A DNA stretch of 59,180 nucleotides from a virus. The stretch's first letter is position 1; each line of letters starts with the position of its first letter. Of this stretch, positions 17,709 through 25,402 are shown piece after piece. Made by a program: the position numbers and the translations under genes. Below the pieces are notes generated by a model. That model saw only the letters and a program-made list of their open reading frames with translations. It did not search any database and had not been told where the DNA came from. The stretch spans positions 1-59,180 of IMG/VR virus record IMGVR_UViG_3300037159_000004; one strand, 5' to 3'.

Positions 17709-18374
17709 TCAGATCAACCCAGCGCCGCCGGTCGGTGCCGTGGCGCCTGCCGGCGCTGCGTCAGCGTCCTGCGGGACCAGACCGAACTCGCTGCCGCTCG
17801 CGACCGAGCTGCCGCGCAACCGCTCACCGTGCTTCGCGAACTGCACGCCGAGCACGCTGCAACCTAACCCGGGAGAGTTGCCGTAGAGGTAGGTGTAGAA
17901 CTCCAACAGGACGTTGGCGTAGCTGCCCTCGTAGGGCCAGCACGGGTGGCTCGGGGTCAGGATCACGGGCGTGTTCCTGTTCGAGATGTTCACGCCGTTC
18001 TCGGTCACCAGGATCGTGGGCTGATCCTTGTTACCTGCGGAGAGATAGAGCTGGCCCGCGTAGGCCGGCTTCCCCGGGCGGTACTGGTCACCGCGCTGTA
18101 GCGGGAACCGCTGATTGTTTCCCTTGATCATGTCCAGCGTCTGCTGGGTCTGCTCTTTCCACTTCGCCGTCGCGACGTCGCGGATCAGCTGCTGCAGCTG
18201 GGGGAACTGCGGGTGGGTCGGCGGGAACACCGCATCGATGTGGAACTTCCCGTCCGCCTTGCCGGTGGTCGGATCAATCTTCGCGTCGCGGCCGACGTAC
18301 GCTTTGGTCAACGACACGCGCAGAAGGCGCACGTTGTCCAGCTTGATCTGACGGTTTACCATTTCTGTCGACAT
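17709..18374 (-). CDS. DUF2815 single-stranded DNA-binding protein
   Basis: The 221-residue protein has DUF2815 family features: an N-terminal strand pair, DAVFPPTHPQ, then PCWPYEGSYANVLLEF and GLGCSVLGVQFAKHGERL, followed by a disordered acidic, Ala/Pro-rich C-terminus. This family is an OB-fold group thought to act like T7 gp2.5, binding single-stranded DNA at the fork. It is followed by DUF2800 nuclease upstream and DNA polymerase downstream, the usual arrangement of this phage replication block. The low-complexity tail may be a protein-interaction tail as in bacterial SSB. Confidence 0.8.
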   Translation of the reverse strand: MSTEMVNRQIKLDNVRLLRVSLTKAYVGRDAKIDPTTGKADGKFHIDAVFPPTHPQFPQLQQLIRDVATAKWKEQTQQTLDMIKGNNQRFPLQRGDQYRPGKPAYAGQLYLSAGNKDQPTILVTENGVNISNRNTPVILTPSHPCWPYEGSYANVLLEFYTYLYGNSPGLGCSVLGVQFAKHGERLRGSSVASGSEFGLVPQDADAAPAGATAPTGGAGLI

Positions 18375-18397
18375 CTTCGATTCTCCTGTTACTAACT

Positions 18398-19609
18398 TTA
18401 GATCAGTCCCGGCTCTTGCGTCGGGATAAATTGGATCGGCGTCACCGCCTCTCCCTTATGGGTCAGCGGCACGAGCCGGAGCTGAGGCTCCGACTGTGTA
18501 ACCAGCCCCTCGTCTGCGAGCGCTCTGTACTCGCCCTTCAGAATCTTTTCAGCCTGGGTCGGCGAGACGATCTCGCGCGGCTCGTAGATCTTGTCCGGGT
18601 CCGCCAGCAGCTGCATCATCGACTCAGCCTTCGCCTTGTCGACCCACACACGCTTGCCCTTGTTCCCGTAGATCATCTTCTGGCCGTCGATGACGACGCC
18701 CAGCTTCGCGCGGCGCAGCGCCTCAGCTCGAAAGTCGGTGATGGCCGCCGAGATTTCATCCAGCTGCGCGTACACGACACCGAGCGAGCTGTCGTCCAGC
18801 TCGTGCCGCTTCACCAGCGGCTCGAACATGCTCATGATCCGCTTCGCTCGCGCGACGCAGCGCCCGCGCACCTCGCAGTAGGTGCACTGCTCTTCGCCGG
18901 CCACCAGGTGCAGCTGCGGGTCGAACGGTACGTTCTCGTGGTAGATGTCGTACGCCAGCTTCGCGACAGGGCGGATCAGCGCCATGAAGGTTTCCAGCTC
19001 GGCGCGGGTGTAGGTCCACTCGTCGTAGTGGTTCAGCTTCGGCTGGTGGATGCAGAACCGGAACGCGTTGAAGTCACCGATCAGCATGAACTCAAGCATC
19101 GCGGCGCAGAGATAGATCAGGCCCTGCGTGTTGTCTTTCGCGTTGACGAGCAGGTACCCATCCTTGTAGTCGTGCACGCTCAGGACGCCCTTGTAGAGCT
19201 GATCGCGGATGACGGCCCCGCCCTCAGGGTACAGCTTGATGATGTCGCTGTGCCCCTGCTGGTCAGGCACGCCCAGGACCGGGGTCGTGTCGAGCCGGTG
19301 CTCGACCAGCATCTCGCCCGGCTCGCGGTTGATCACCTTCACGCACGAGCGGACGCGGTCGAGCCGCTCCTCGTCGACCTTGAACGTGAAGGGCGGGTTC
19401 TCACCGAACGTCAGCTCCTTCCCGAGCCAGCTATCGAGATCGAGCGCTGGGTTCTCCAGCTGCCACTGCAGGAGCCAGTGCGAGCAGGTTCCGCTGGCGC
19501 TGTGCTCTTTGTCGGGGTCCGGCACACCGCGCGACAGATAGAGCGCGCCGACGCAGCGCAGCCAGCGCGAGGAGCCGGAAGGCGCAAGGATTGAGTGCGT
19601 ACCGCTCAC
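18398..19609 (-). CDS. DUF2800 PD-(D/E)XK (Cas4/RecB-like) nuclease
   Basis: The start HSILAPSGSSRWLRC and the core with QQGHSDII and VHDYKDG match DUF2800 proteins, whose catalytic site is of PD-(D/E)XK type (Asp in GHSD, Asp and Lys in DYKDG). A late CTYCEVRGRC cluster, together with Cys near residue 20, could hold an iron-sulfur cluster as in Cas4/AddB relatives. GTG at 19609 is chosen because it overlaps the upstream stop (GTGA) and has GGGTGG before it; a GTG three codons earlier is possible. Likely a recombination exonuclease paired with the DUF2815 protein. Confidence 0.82.
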   Translation of the reverse strand: MSGTHSILAPSGSSRWLRCVGALYLSRGVPDPDKEHSASGTCSHWLLQWQLENPALDLDSWLGKELTFGENPPFTFKVDEERLDRVRSCVKVINREPGEMLVEHRLDTTPVLGVPDQQGHSDIIKLYPEGGAVIRDQLYKGVLSVHDYKDGYLLVNAKDNTQGLIYLCAAMLEFMLIGDFNAFRFCIHQPKLNHYDEWTYTRAELETFMALIRPVAKLAYDIYHENVPFDPQLHLVAGEEQCTYCEVRGRCVARAKRIMSMFEPLVKRHELDDSSLGVVYAQLDEISAAITDFRAEALRRAKLGVVIDGQKMIYGNKGKRVWVDKAKAESMMQLLADPDKIYEPREIVSPTQAEKILKGEYRALADEGLVTQSEPQLRLVPLTHKGEAVTPIQFIPTQEPGLI

Positions 19610-19863
19610 TGGAACCACCCCAGGTCGTATACCCCATAGAGTGTAGTCTTCATCCGTTGATTCTCTGCCCTAAGATCCTGGCACTCTTTCACCAGCTCCG
19701 CGTAATCGGCGTCGAGCGCCGTGAACTTGCGAACCCACACGCTCTCATCGAGCGGGGACCGCTGCAGGGTCGAGCACTTCCGCTCATACTCGCGCCGCAG
19801 ATCCTCTAACGGCTTCGCGGCGTCGTGCTTGGGGAACAGTAGACGGAACAGCCAATTCTTCAT
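19606..19863 (-). CDS. Hypothetical coiled-coil protein, 85 aa
   Basis: It begins MKNWLFRLLFPKH, a short amphipathic or membrane-associated start, followed by a heptad-rich helix (LEDLRREYERKC, ECQDLRAENQRM) consistent with a coiled coil. Its ATG overlaps the upstream small membrane gene (ATGA) and its stop overlaps the nuclease start (GTGA). Function unknown; an i-spanin-like or structural role is not supported by position. Confidence 0.65.
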   Translation of the reverse strand: MKNWLFRLLFPKHDAAKPLEDLRREYERKCSTLQRSPLDESVWVRKFTALDADYAELVKECQDLRAENQRMKTTLYGVYDLGWFQ

Positions 19864-19961
19864 AGCGCGACGCTCAGCGCCAGCGCGACGGTCGCGCCGA
19901 TCCAGTGGCCGGTGCTGTACAGTACGATGGAGGTTATCAATAGTCCCTGGCAGATATTCAT
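19860..19961 (-). CDS. Tiny membrane protein, 33 aa
   Basis: A 33-residue frame has ATGA overlaps on both sides and a GGGAG site eight bases before its ATG. It is almost wholly hydrophobic (GLLITSIVLYS, ATVALALSVAL) and would form one or two short membrane helices. It is too short for standard gene calls, but the coupling and ribosome site make it credible. Confidence 0.65.
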   Translation of the reverse strand: MNICQGLLITSIVLYSTGHWIGATVALALSVAL

Positions 19962-20368
19962 CTTGCAATCTCCCGTTGTAGATCCTTCAGCGCCTGCTGC
20001 ACGGTCCGCGGCGGCTGATAGTTGTAGAGCGGCGCCACCAGGCGCAACGCCGTACGCATCAGCAGCGCGGCGCCGAAGTTCCGATCATTGCCGGACCTTT
20101 GCGTCTTGAACTCGGCGGCGTGCGCCAGCAGCTCCTCGTTGTAGCGAAACTCGGAGTCGGTGAGATACTTCTCCCACCAGTAGTTGGCGCCGACGTGGCG
20201 CTGCTCGCGAAGGTGTACCTCCTCGTGCGCGATCAGTGCCGGCGGAATGGCGGCGCCACTCGGGTTGTAAATATGCCCGTCATACGCGAACAGCACGCCG
20301 GGGTCTTCCGCCTTCGGGAACGCGGCCTTGATCTGTTCGAAGTTCGGCGGCCGCTGCAGGATGATCAT
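19958..20368 (-). CDS. HExxH zincin-like protein
   Basis: The sequence IAHEEVHLREQ contains an HExxH zinc-protease signature near residue 48, followed by a helix with YWWEKYLTDSEFRYNEELLAHAAEF, where a Glu could be the third zinc ligand. At 136 residues it is a minimal zincin. Similar small phage proteins of unknown role are known. It is coupled to its neighbours by ATGA overlaps. Protease activity is inferred from the motif alone. Confidence 0.65.
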   Translation of the reverse strand: MIILQRPPNFEQIKAAFPKAEDPGVLFAYDGHIYNPSGAAIPPALIAHEEVHLREQRHVGANYWWEKYLTDSEFRYNEELLAHAAEFKTQRSGNDRNFGAALLMRTALRLVAPLYNYQPPRTVQQALKDLQREIAR

Positions 20369-20775
20369 ACGAGTGCCACGAACGGATCGTCGGCCAGCTC
20401 GTCATCGTAATCTGAGTCAGCAGCCTCTGCAGCGTCGTGAATCATCAGGTCCACCTGACGACCCTGGTACCGCATCTTGTACACGCGACCGGTGATGCGG
20501 ACAGGCTCCATCTTGAGTTGATCGACAAGCGCCGCCACCAACCCTGCGCGGTCGATCTCCTTCACCCTACCGCCGTGCCGATAGATGACGAGGTTAAGGT
20601 CTTTGCGCTTCCCTTCGCGATATAGCACGCCACCAGACAACGCGACGTGTGCGCCGTAGGTCGGCGCAATCGCTTCGAGTTTGATGCAGAACTCGACCGC
20701 GATGTCTCGCATCCATGCCAGGTCTGTCATGCACTCACCAACGCACTTAGCCCCATTACAGTGTTTGCAACTCAT
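20365..20775 (-). CDS. Hypothetical protein with N-terminal Cys cluster, possible nucleotidyltransferase-like fold
   Basis: The start MSCKHCNGAKCVGEC may bind zinc. The body has a GGVLYREGKRKDLNLVIY segment and a later QVDLMI strand, spaced like the carboxylate-bearing strands of a minimal nucleotidyltransferase, with alpha helices between. The fold call is tentative because the usual GSxxxG-DxD loop is weak. A GGAGAGGG ribosome site precedes the start, and the acidic tail ends at an ATGA overlap. Confidence 0.55.
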   Translation of the reverse strand: MSCKHCNGAKCVGECMTDLAWMRDIAVEFCIKLEAIAPTYGAHVALSGGVLYREGKRKDLNLVIYRHGGRVKEIDRAGLVAALVDQLKMEPVRITGRVYKMRYQGRQVDLMIHDAAEAADSDYDDELADDPFVALV

Positions 20776-20878
20776 AGCTTCAGCCCTCTCCGGTTACCAC
20801 GATCCGGTGCGCTTTGACGTCTCTTGTCCCGCTGTACGCGGAAGACCGAGAGCGCGGTGCCCCTTGCGGGAACTCAGT

Positions 20879-21286
20879 TTAGACCAGTGACGCCTGCTGG
20901 ACCTGCACAGCGGCAGCGTCCTGTCGCGCGATCTCTTCCTCGAACGCGTCGTACACCGCCTGCCACTGCTCTTGCGGCAGCGTCACGGTGTTCGTCGCGC
21001 CGAAGCGCTTGAGGATCGCTTCGGCTGCGTCCCGGCTCTTCGCCGCCACCTTGAGCACGAGCGCGTTCACTTGTGCCTTGGTGATGGACGGGACGACGGG
21101 GGCGGGCTCAGCGGGCGCCACAACGGCAGGTGCCTGCACTACCGGAGCAGATGCAGCGGGCTCGGCCACTGCCTTGGCTTTTCCCTTGGCGGGCTTCCCG
21201 GTCACCGCCTGCTCGACAGCTTCTACATCCGCCAGGAAGGCGTCGGCGAGCGCGTGGAGCGCGGCCGCAATCTTTGCGTGGTTCAT
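20879..21286 (-). CDS. Hypothetical protein, 135 aa, first gene after promoter copy 1
   Basis: The ATG at 21286 lies about 35 bases downstream of the predicted start of a phage promoter and has a GGAG site ten bases before it. An N-terminal helix (KIAAALHALADAFLADVEAVE) leads into an Ala/Pro/Val-rich linker and a C-terminal folded part with ITKAQVNALVLKVAAK and AAEAILKRFGA. A similar layout is found in small phage replication-region proteins. Promoter proximity suggests high expression. Function unknown. Confidence 0.7.
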   Translation of the reverse strand: MNHAKIAAALHALADAFLADVEAVEQAVTGKPAKGKAKAVAEPAASAPVVQAPAVVAPAEPAPVVPSITKAQVNALVLKVAAKSRDAAEAILKRFGATNTVTLPQEQWQAVYDAFEEEIARQDAAAVQVQQASLV

Positions 21287-21321
21287 CGGTTTCAGTCTCC
21301 TCAGTTGTAAAACACAGTGTC

Positions 21322-21360
21322 TACAGTTCCAGCAATAACCCGGATACGGCCGGGTGTCAA
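21322..21360 (-). promoter_or_regulatory. Phage promoter element, copy 1
   Basis: Reading leftward: TTGACA, 17 bases, then TATTGC followed by TGGAACTGTA. The 16-base block from TATTGC on is shared with copies 2 and 4, and all but one base with copy 3. The -35 overlaps the stop of the gene at 21357. The spacer holds a small inverted repeat (CCCGG / CCGGG). Confidence 0.8.
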
Positions 21361-21629
21361 GGCACCTCGAATTGTTGTTTGAAGGATCGGTTGTTGGACG
21401 AATCTTCGTCCCTGAGACCTTGCATACTCTCAGCGAAGTCTTGGGTCGCGGCAGCGTGCCGGCTGTTGGGCGCCCTCGTCTCGTTGACGTACGCGCGCTC
21501 CGCTCGCTCGATGGCTTGCCGCTCCTCCGGCGGTAGGTTGGCAAGGTGGGCGGCGAACCGCGCGCCACGGTTGATGGCTACACCATCGAGCGTGGGCGCC
21601 AGTCGCCAGGGGTGATTTAACTTCGGCAT
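21357..21629 (-). CDS. Hypothetical protein, 90 aa
   Basis: The start is supported by an AGGGGA ribosome site. The product is charged with a short GVAINRGARFAAHLANLPPEE motif and a helical ERQAIERAERAY stretch; the tail is polar and disordered. Its stop codon lies within the -35 hexamer of a downstream promoter, so a new transcript begins right at its end. Function unknown. Confidence 0.65.
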   Translation of the reverse strand: MPKLNHPWRLAPTLDGVAINRGARFAAHLANLPPEERQAIERAERAYVNETRAPNSRHAAATQDFAESMQGLRDEDSSNNRSFKQQFEVP

Positions 21630-21748
21630 CTTCGAGTCCCCTGTTTAGATTTTGCGTGATCGTACTTGTCGCCCATCGCCTTACGCACGCGCACCTGCGC
21701 GGCGTAGAGACGGGCCTGCTGATATCGTTCGGCGAATGTTAGAGTCAT
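21617..21748 (-). CDS. Small basic protein, 43 aa
   Basis: A 43-residue frame begins MTLTFAERYQQARLYAA and contains VRKAMGDKYDHAKSKQGTRR. The ATG overlaps the preceding stop (ATGA) and follows a GCGAGG site. Similar MGDKY-containing mini-proteins are common in phage operons. Basic, possibly nucleic-acid binding. It overlaps the next gene by 13 bases. Confidence 0.6.
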   Translation of the reverse strand: MTLTFAERYQQARLYAAQVRVRKAMGDKYDHAKSKQGTRRCRS

Positions 21749-22245
21749 GACAACCTCGCGAGATTGTTCCAGCTGCTGAACTTGCCCCACACCGACGCGC
21801 TCCTCTCAGGGCGCGCGTTGGCGTCTACCTCGTACCAGCCAGCCGGCGCCGTGTGGTACTCGTAGGCGCCGACCAGCTCGTGCGGTACCGTGACGAACGA
21901 GTCGATGGCGTCGCGGCACGCGCGGAAGGTCTCCCCGCTCGACGTGAAGTCGTCCAGGAAGATCCACTTGCGGCCGAAGGTTCCCTCGATGATCGACCAC
22001 GAGTGACTGTTCTCGTTTGGCTTGCGCACGATCAGGAAGTTGCGCGACATCGCGCGGGCGAGGAGCGGCGCCACCAGTATCCCGGAGAGCCCGCGCGCCA
22101 CGAAGGTGTCGAACTCGATCCCCTGCAGGTTCCGGTAGGCCGCCGTGATGATGCCGGCGGGGTCGGTGTAGGCCCAGTCGCTGTACTGCTGCCCGTGGCG
22201 GCTCACCACCATCTCGGGCGGGTTCAGCGGTGCCACGGCGTTCAT
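21745..22245 (-). CDS. Phosphoribosyltransferase-like protein
   Basis: The 166-residue product carries a PRPP-loop-like motif, KWIFLDDFTSSGETFRA, with two acidic residues followed by a Ser/Thr-rich loop as in type I phosphoribosyltransferases. An upstream GIEFDTFVARGLSGILVAPLLA segment resembles the family's second beta-alpha unit with its flexible loop. A GTG-rich longer frame exists, but ATG 22245 overlaps the upstream stop (ATGA) and has CAGGTG before it. Possible role: nucleotide salvage, or a regulatory PRTase without catalysis. Substrate unknown. Confidence 0.7.
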   Translation of the reverse strand: MNAVAPLNPPEMVVSRHGQQYSDWAYTDPAGIITAAYRNLQGIEFDTFVARGLSGILVAPLLARAMSRNFLIVRKPNENSHSWSIIEGTFGRKWIFLDDFTSSGETFRACRDAIDSFVTVPHELVGAYEYHTAPAGWYEVDANARPERSASVWGKFSSWNNLARLS

Positions 22246-22826
22246 CGCGTCACCTGCCACACGTTCTCGACGCGGGTCCGGCGGTGCGGCGCCTTCGCGA
22301 TGCTCACCCACTCGCCGCGGGTGCCGGTGTCGACGAACTTGCGGCCGACGATTAGCACGTAGTGGCCGGTCACGTTGATGACGTAGGTGCCGGCGCGGTC
22401 CGGCCGCTGGCGGAGCCAGGCGGCGAGCGTGCACCCGACCAGCTTGACCGGGGTCATGGCGCTCCCGCCCATGTCTAGCCCGCTCGGCGGGCGCCACGCC
22501 TGCATACCGCTCTGCTTGTCGCCCCTCCACCAGGTATTGGAGACGTACTCGACAGCGTCTTCGACGGTCTCACCGACCCGGCGCCGGGCCTGGTAGTGCT
22601 TCGGCACCTCGATCTGCTTCACGTCGAAGCCGCCGACCCTGACCAGGGTCTTCAGCATCTCGTTGTTGCTCATGCCCTTGACGGCGCGGTCGCTGTTGGT
22701 CGCGAGCCGGACCTTGGCGGCAGCCTCAGAGGTGCTGCACCCGAGCAGCGCCGCGAGCACGAGCGGCCCGCAGTAGCGGTTACCATCCCGTTTCACGCTC
22801 TGGTGGGTAATTCGTCTGTTGTTCAT
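22242..22826 (-). CDS. Papain/C39-like cysteine peptidase-fold protein
   Basis: The sequence NRYCGPLVLAALLGCS has a candidate nucleophile Cys at the start of a helix, and later TYVINVTGHYVLIVGRKFVDTG supplies a His and an Asp in the order used by papain-like and C39 peptidases. At 194 residues it matches a single such domain. No signal peptide is seen, so it would act in the cytoplasm. It is coupled to the PRTase-like gene by ATGA. Catalysis is inferred from motif order. Confidence 0.6.
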   Translation of the reverse strand: MNNRRITHQSVKRDGNRYCGPLVLAALLGCSTSEAAAKVRLATNSDRAVKGMSNNEMLKTLVRVGGFDVKQIEVPKHYQARRRVGETVEDAVEYVSNTWWRGDKQSGMQAWRPPSGLDMGGSAMTPVKLVGCTLAAWLRQRPDRAGTYVINVTGHYVLIVGRKFVDTGTRGEWVSIAKAPHRRTRVENVWQVTR

Positions 22827-22848
22827 CGTCAGCTCCTAGTTTCAGTTT

Positions 22849-23376
22849 TCAGGCGGGAACTAAATTAGCACGGATCCTGGCCCACTTCAAGCGGTTCGCC
22901 TCGTTGCCGGCGTGCGGGTTCGGGTGCTTGGGGCCCAGCTTCACGCCCCGGGCCTTCAGGGCGGCCAGGGCCGCCTTGGTGCGCTGCGATATCATGGCGC
23001 GCTCTTTCTCCGCCAGCGCGGCGAAGAGGTGGAGCATGAAGTTATCCACATCTTTGCCCAGCTCAGTCACTATAAAATGGACCTTATGCACCATAAGACC
23101 GCTTATAGTGTGCACGTCCCTGGATAGGCGGTCCAGCTTGGACACAATTACTGGCCCCCCGAGCACCTGCGCCGCCGCCAGGGCGGCGATCAGCTGGGGC
23201 CGCTCCGTCAGGCCGTCCGAGACGCGTTTCCCGCTCTGAACTTCTGAGAAGGTCTCCTGTAGCTCGATACCTTCCCTGGCGCAGAACTGTTCTATGGCAG
23301 CCCTCTGAGCCTCCAACCCTAGGCCAGACTTCCCTTGTTCGTTGGTGGAGACGCGAACGTACGCTACAGCTCTCAT
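22849..23376 (-). CDS. Serine recombinase catalytic domain without a clear DNA-binding domain
   Basis: Resolvase motifs are clear: [10 protein letters not shown] with the nucleophile Ser near residue 10, then [13 protein letters not shown] and the long helix [25 protein letters not shown]. Only about 25 residues follow ([18 protein letters not shown]...), so the usual helix-turn-helix or the large-serine recombinase C-terminus is missing. It could act in DNA inversion or resolution with a partner, or be a truncated element. A homing-type HNH gene sits immediately upstream with an ATGA overlap. Confidence 0.85.
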   Translation of the reverse strand: MRAVAYVRVSTNEQGKSGLGLEAQRAAIEQFCAREGIELQETFSEVQSGKRVSDGLTERPQLIAALAAAQVLGGPVIVSKLDRLSRDVHTISGLMVHKVHFIVTELGKDVDNFMLHLFAALAEKERAMISQRTKAALAALKARGVKLGPKHPNPHAGNEANRLKWARIRANLVPA

Positions 23377-23837
23377 ACATGCCTCCAGGTACGGCGCTCA
23401 CGTACCGACTTGATGACAGGTCGGGATACCTCGAAACGCCTCGCCAGCGCGCTGATGTTGTCAGCGGATGCACGAATGGCGACGACTTTGGCGTCATCCA
23501 GCTTCGCCAGTCCGTGCCGCGCGCCGTGGGCGGTTGTTCCGTGCCGCTGCTTGTCGCCGTGGTTCGCCTGCCTGGTCTTCCAGGCTAGATTCAGAATCCG
23601 GTCGTCGGTCTTGTCTCCGTTCTCGTGCGCCGCCTCATATCCAGGCGGGCACGGACCGCGAAAGGTCAGGAGCACTACACGAGATAGTCTCAGCGTTTTA
23701 CGCGCGCCGCGACCGTCATAGATTGTCACGCGAGAGTATCCGCTTCCGGTACAGCCGATAGACATCTTACCACGCGGACCGAACATCTCTCCGCGCCCGT
23801 TGACGTGATACGCCGGGAATCCCGGTATCTGCTTCAC
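23373..23837 (-). CDS. NUMOD4/HNH homing-type endonuclease
   Basis: The N-terminus [17 protein letters not shown] is a NUMOD4-like motif. The HNH part follows: [30 protein letters not shown] and an NxxN-H tail. A C-terminal helix-turn-helix-like segment ([19 protein letters not shown]) would bind DNA. Free-standing genes of this type are mobile in phage genomes. It is inserted between a small gene and the serine recombinase but keeps GTGA/ATGA coupling on both sides. Confidence 0.88.
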   Translation of the reverse strand: MKQIPGFPAYHVNGRGEMFGPRGKMSIGCTGSGYSRVTIYDGRGARKTLRLSRVVLLTFRGPCPPGYEAAHENGDKTDDRILNLAWKTRQANHGDKQRHGTTAHGARHGLAKLDDAKVVAIRASADNISALARRFEVSRPVIKSVRERRTWRHV

Positions 23838-24067
23838 GGGCGCCGCTCCGGGACCAGCTCGAACCCGAACCGGGTGGATCGTACGCGGGTCCGGCCGCGG
23901 GGGAGGATCGCGGGCAGTAGCGCCCGGCTGTCACCCTCCTCAAGCGCCAGCGTCAGCGCGCTGTCGGCGCCGACGGAGAGCGTGATCTCTTCGGTGTAGG
24001 TGCCGTTCGGCTGGATGGTGCAGGTCGTCTCGACCTTGCAGCCCTGCGAGGTGAAGCGGACGGTCAC
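23834..24067 (-). CDS. Hypothetical beta-rich protein, 77 aa
   Basis: The GTG start overlaps the upstream stop (GTGA). The sequence alternates strands (VTVRFTSQGCKVETTCTI, TYTEEITLSVGAD) and ends in a basic segment. A longer upstream start is unlikely because it would overlap the preceding gene. No family recognised. Confidence 0.6.
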   Translation of the reverse strand: MTVRFTSQGCKVETTCTIQPNGTYTEEITLSVGADSALTLALEEGDSRALLPAILPRGRTRVRSTRFGFELVPERRP

Positions 24068-24282
24068 AGCGTCACCGAGAGACCGACCAGCATCAGTACC
24101 AGGTGACCGAGCTGGATGTCCAGGACACGAACCCACAGCTCGCAACCCTTCACGAACTCTTGCTCGTCGCGGATCGCGCTCAGCCAGTCGTACCAGGCAG
24201 TGATCGACTCGCGCGTCGGCTCCACCGACCGCTTCATGTCGTTAATCTCTTCCAGAATCTGCTTAATCTGCTTAATCGTCAT
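24064..24282 (-). CDS. Hypothetical helical protein, 72 aa
   Basis: A strong GGAG site precedes the ATG. The N-terminal helix (IKQIKQILEEINDMKRS) is amphipathic and the C-terminus is hydrophobic (LGHLVLMLVGLSVTL), perhaps a membrane anchor. Function unknown. Confidence 0.65.
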   Translation of the reverse strand: MTIKQIKQILEEINDMKRSVEPTRESITAWYDWLSAIRDEQEFVKGCELWVRVLDIQLGHLVLMLVGLSVTL

Positions 24283-24283
24283 T

Positions 24284-24499
24284 TTACTCTCCTACTAAAT
24301 CCAAGTTTCCAGTTTCAGGTTCCGATCTCTCCAGCAGATTCTGAAGCATGTTCACGAAGTTGTCAAGTTCGCACTCCAGGGGCTCGCTGCCGGTGTGCCC
24401 GCGGTCTAGACAGTACGATACGATGCACTCCATCGCCAGCCGCGACAGGTCTATGACCAGCTCCTTCTGCGTGAGGATATTGAAGCGGGGCGCGGTCAT
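24284..24499 (-). CDS. Hypothetical protein, 71 aa
   Basis: The start overlaps the upstream stop (ATGA). The protein is acidic and helical (LVIDLSRLAMECIVSYCLD, NFVNMLQNLLERS). No domain recognised. Confidence 0.6.
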   Translation of the reverse strand: MTAPRFNILTQKELVIDLSRLAMECIVSYCLDRGHTGSEPLECELDNFVNMLQNLLERSEPETGNLDLVGE

Positions 24500-24705
24500 A
24501 GACAGTCCGCGTAGTACGCGGCCCACTGGTCGTTCCAATATTCATCGTTGTCTTCGCGACACGGTGCGCAGAGCGCAACCCAGTTGAGTGTCGCATCGAC
24601 ATACGCGGTGCGCTGGTGATACCAGAATGCACCCTCACGCTCGCAGCGCTGGCACTTCACCAGCAGTCCAGCGTACAGATCAGCTTCGACCATCTTCCGT
24701 GTCAT
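24496..24705 (-). CDS. Zinc-ribbon-like protein, 69 aa
   Basis: Two Cys pairs, CQRC and CAPC, are separated by 25 residues containing FWYHQRT, the spacing of a zinc ribbon. The tail is acidic and aromatic (DEYWNDQWAAYY). It is coupled by ATGA on both sides. Possible DNA- or protein-binding mini-regulator; no function known. Confidence 0.65.
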   Translation of the reverse strand: MTRKMVEADLYAGLLVKCQRCEREGAFWYHQRTAYVDATLNWVALCAPCREDNDEYWNDQWAAYYADCL

Positions 24706-24914
24706 GGCTTGATCCCCGCGGCCTCGAACTGAGTGTAGGTGACGAAGAGCTGGTTCAGGCCGCGCGCAAACTCTACGTCGTCCAGGTAGTACAGGTCCGG
24801 CACCGAGCCCGTGATCGAGTTGCCGATGATCTGCGCGAGCCGTAGGTTGGGGAAACGCTCGGCGAGTAGCCCGAGCGTCTCCACCGTGTTCTTACGCAGC
24901 TGCTTGCTGTCCAC
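24702..24914 (-). CDS. Hypothetical protein, 70 aa
   Basis: GTG at 24914 has a GAGGAG site eight bases upstream within the preceding gene; ATG at 24938 would add eight Ser-rich residues. The sequence NTVETLGLLAERFPNLRLAQIIGN and a YYLDDVEFARGLNQLF helix suggest a compact helical fold. Similar small proteins occur in other phage operons. Function unknown. Confidence 0.6.
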   Translation of the reverse strand: MDSKQLRKNTVETLGLLAERFPNLRLAQIIGNSITGSVPDLYYLDDVEFARGLNQLFVTYTQFEAAGIKP

Positions 24915-25125
24915 GGAGGAACTCCTCGTGCTGCTCATGGTAGTAACGGTGCCGCGAGCGCACCAACTGCTGGTGATGCTTCGCCTGCATCGGGAGCCCG
25001 GCCCCGAGCAGCTGCACCACCTTGGCCCGGTCCTGCCTGTCGAGCCGGTGCGCGCGGCGCTTCGCTCGGTTGACTCCGATGTCGAGCGGCTTCCCGCCCT
25101 CCTTGCTGACGTAGATGTATCGCAT
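24892..25125 (-). CDS. Hypothetical basic protein, 77 aa
   Basis: A TGAGG site precedes the ATG. The protein is rich in Arg, His and Gln (NRAKRRAHRLDRQDR, HHQQLVRSRHRYYHEQ), suggesting nucleic-acid binding. It follows the orphan helicase fragment by one base and overlaps the next gene by 23 bases. Confidence 0.55.
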   Translation of the reverse strand: MRYIYVSKEGGKPLDIGVNRAKRRAHRLDRQDRAKVVQLLGAGLPMQAKHHQQLVRSRHRYYHEQHEEFLRGQQAAA

Positions 25126-25126
25126 G

Positions 25127-25402
25127 TTACCTCACATTCTTGGGTGGTGAAGGGATCAGGATCAGCTCCGACTTCGCGCGGGTCGCGGCGACGTACCGGA
25201 GATTTTTCTCTTGCTGCATCTGCCAGGGCTGCCGGGCCCACTTGCTGACGAAGTCGTAGTTGAGCCAGAAGACTCGGTTCGCTTCCAGGCCCTTCGCCTT
25301 GTGCACCGTCGCGAGGACGATGGCGTCGGCCTTGTTCTGGAAGAGGCGCTCGATGATGCGGATCAGCTCAGGTATCGATCCGCCGCACCTCTTTCGCGAT
25401 CT
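25127..25402 (-). pseudogene. UvrD/Rep-family helicase C-terminal fragment without a start codon
   Basis: This frame encodes helicase motif V (IVLATVHKAKGLEANRV) and motif VI (QEKNLRYVAATRAKSELIL), the characteristic end of a UvrD-like superfamily 1 helicase. The frame opens just after a stop and contains no ATG, GTG or TTG before motif V, and motifs I to IV are not found upstream. The first 35 bases overlap the gene at 25368. It is best read as a 5'-truncated remnant, although reinitiation from an unusual start or a sequence error that split a longer gene cannot be excluded. Confidence 0.65.

Noticed and set aside
18416-19594. 392-codon plus-strand frame over the DUF2800 gene
   Set aside because: Antisense shadow; no start signal and His/Arg/Val-rich composition.
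22849-23376. Lysogeny module around the serine recombinase
   Set aside because: No attachment-site repeats, no clear repressor and the recombinase lacks the C-terminal domain of phage integrases.
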